From the IMG/VR virus record IMGVR_UViG_3300036770_007547, positions 1-64,000 of that record: a stretch of 64,000 nt of DNA; one strand, given 5' to 3'. A program made the position numbers and the translations under genes. Of the stretch, positions 62,970 through 64,000 are shown one piece after another (position 1 is the stretch's first letter; each line of letters opens with the position of its first letter). The stretch is from a virus. The notes beneath the pieces are model-generated. The model made no database searches and was not told where the DNA came from. It was given only the letters and a program-made list of their open reading frames with translations.

Positions 62970-63824
62970 ATGGCATCTACAGCAATTAACTGGACCTATC
63001 TCAGCAAAAAAGGCGAGGACGAGTACATCAATCGACTGGCGCACAGCGCCGGTGTCGAGCCCACGGCCATCGAAAACTGGAACTATGGTGTCTGTCCCGA
63101 TCACGGATTGGTGTTGCGTGGCATAATGAAACACAAAATCATGAAACAGTGCTGGCATGATCGTAGACCTTTTCGATACATGGACACCGGATATTTTGGC
63201 AATGCCAAGAGCACTCGTAATCCCAGCGGATTCAAGCTGTGGCATCGCATCGTGGACAATGATCTGCAACATGGAAACTTGGTGGTCAAACGTCCGTTGG
63301 ATCGCTGGGAACAGCATGGTATACCTGTACATGCCCGCCGGCATGGCAGTAAAATCTTGGTTGTTGCGCCCGATGAGAAACCATGCTTGTTCTATGACAC
63401 CACCTTGGAAACCTGGTTGGACAACACAGTGTCGCGCATCAAACAACACACCGATCGTCCCATCGAAATCCGACATCGAGCACGCGATGCTGTCAAAAAC
63501 AATCGCACCAAAGACAAGAGCTTTGACGCTGCACTGGAAGATGATGTGGCCGCGGTGGTCACTTTCAATTCCACTGCCGCGGTGCACAGCGTGATCCGCG
63601 GCGTACCAGTGTATGTCACTGCGCCCACCAATGCAGCCGAGCCGGTGGCCAACGGTGATCTGAGCTCGATCGATGCTCCGGGATTTCCCGATCGTGACGA
63701 AATCATGGCCTGGCTGGCGCATCTCGCTTACGGTCAGTTCCATGTACGCGAACTTGAAAATGGCACTGCCATCAGATTGCTGGAAGAAACACAATATCTA
63801 ATCAAAAGAGGACTACAGTCTTGA
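62970..63824 (+). CDS. GT-B-like glycan-biosynthesis protein, copy B
   Basis: 284 residues. IEIRHRARDAVKNNRTKDKS, AAVVTFNSTAAVHSVIRGVP and VYVTAPTNAAEPVANG match the C-terminal layout of copy A at 62071 (NSGVGIQAALRGSP, then SLAHPVS). Function inferred as glycan synthesis or modification. Confidence 0.68.
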   Translation: MASTAINWTYLSKKGEDEYINRLAHSAGVEPTAIENWNYGVCPDHGLVLRGIMKHKIMKQCWHDRRPFRYMDTGYFGNAKSTRNPSGFKLWHRIVDNDLQHGNLVVKRPLDRWEQHGIPVHARRHGSKILVVAPDEKPCLFYDTTLETWLDNTVSRIKQHTDRPIEIRHRARDAVKNNRTKDKSFDAALEDDVAAVVTFNSTAAVHSVIRGVPVYVTAPTNAAEPVANGDLSSIDAPGFPDRDEIMAWLAHLAYGQFHVRELENGTAIRLLEETQYLIKRGLQS

Positions 63825-64000
63825 CCTATACCATCGTTACCACGTTTCATGAACCCGGCTTGCAAAAATACGCACAACGCATGATCGACACCTTTGATCG
63901 ATATTGGCCACAGGATGTGAAACTGCGTGCCTATGCCGAAGACTGCGATCCCATGTCACCCAGTGATCGTATTGAAATTTTTGATTTGCACGAATGCTGT
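63821..64000 (+). CDS. Conserved phage glycosyltransferase-like protein (3' end outside window)
   Basis: 60 residues visible from a TTG start overlapping the previous stop (TTGA). TYTIVTTFHEPGLQKYAQRM then RYWPQDVKLRAYAED matches the opening of a conserved marine T4-like phage protein I recall, thought to be GT-A-like. Confidence 0.65.
   Translation, partial: MTYTIVTTFHEPGLQKYAQRMIDTFDRYWPQDVKLRAYAEDCDPMSPSDRIEIFDLHECC

Noticed and set aside
62958-63794. 278-residue minus-strand frame
   Set aside because: Exactly antisense to the paralogous GT-B-like gene on the plus strand, whose sequence has clear family similarity to 62071-62931; codon-mirror shadow.
1-64000. CRISPR array, insertion sequence or integrase
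   Set aside because: No regularly spaced direct repeats, transposase-like or recombinase-like frames were found on reading both strands.

Overview
The window is a 64 kb stretch of a large T4-like tailed-phage (myovirus) genome. The evidence is a T4-type replication and repair set (gp41-like helicase, gp61-like primase, UvsW-like helicase, ATP-dependent DNA ligase, class Ia ribonucleotide reductase), PAAR and tail or fibre proteins, many small proteins of the kind I recall from marine T4-like phages, and dozens of genes packed with ATGA-type overlaps. Late promoters resemble the T4 TATAAATA box. Several predicted lipoproteins, a phasin-like protein and a bS21 homologue point to a Gram-negative, probably aquatic proteobacterial host; this is inference. 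I saw no tRNA gene and no CRISPR array. The major capsid, DNA polymerase and terminase genes are not in this window.

Layout. 1-4.2 kb: metallophosphoesterase, radical SAM twitch protein, HTH protein, 2OG oxygenase. 4.2-8.4 kb: early-type cassettes of very small genes, many with their own near-consensus sigma70 promoter. 8.5-13.7 kb: second radical SAM protein, two ClpP-type proteases, a run of secreted proteins and lipoproteins, and a phasin-like gene. 13.8-17.4 kb: isocitrate lyase, a calcium-loop/histone-tail-like protein, UV endonuclease, cupin. 17.4-23.3 kb: tail fibre-like protein and sugar/surface-modification enzymes. 23.4-28.6 kb: a proteostasis and translation block (ClpS, Hsp20, bS21, ClpX) and a large membrane protein. 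28.6-32.8 kb: a hairpin-dense noncoding stretch, SGNH hydrolase, DNA ligase, a second early-cassette cluster. 32.9-41.7 kb: tail protein, PAAR, glutaredoxin, NrdB, NrdA, pectate-lyase-like fibre. 41.7-49.7 kb: nuclease, IscA/IscU, head- or tail-associated conserved proteins, a nucleotidyltransferase-like giant. 49.7-60.4 kb: helicase, primase, glycosyltransferase-like proteins, UvsW, AAA+ ATPase. 60.5-64 kb: adhesin-like protein and glycosyltransferases.

How the genes fit together. Early genes are driven by a recurring promoter whose -35 sits in GGTTGACCA, at 11 sites; near-palindromic operator-like sequences lie just upstream of three of them. Late genes carry TAAATA boxes. In at least six genes the predicted transcription start falls on the A of the start codon, suggesting leaderless mRNAs. 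The most unusual gene content is host-takeover machinery: ClpX, ClpS and two ClpP-type peptidases with complete triads; bS21; an IscU-IscA Fe-S assembly pair beside two radical SAM proteins; and an isocitrate lyase beside a phasin-like gene. The last pair suggests the phage may redirect storage-lipid carbon through the glyoxylate shunt.
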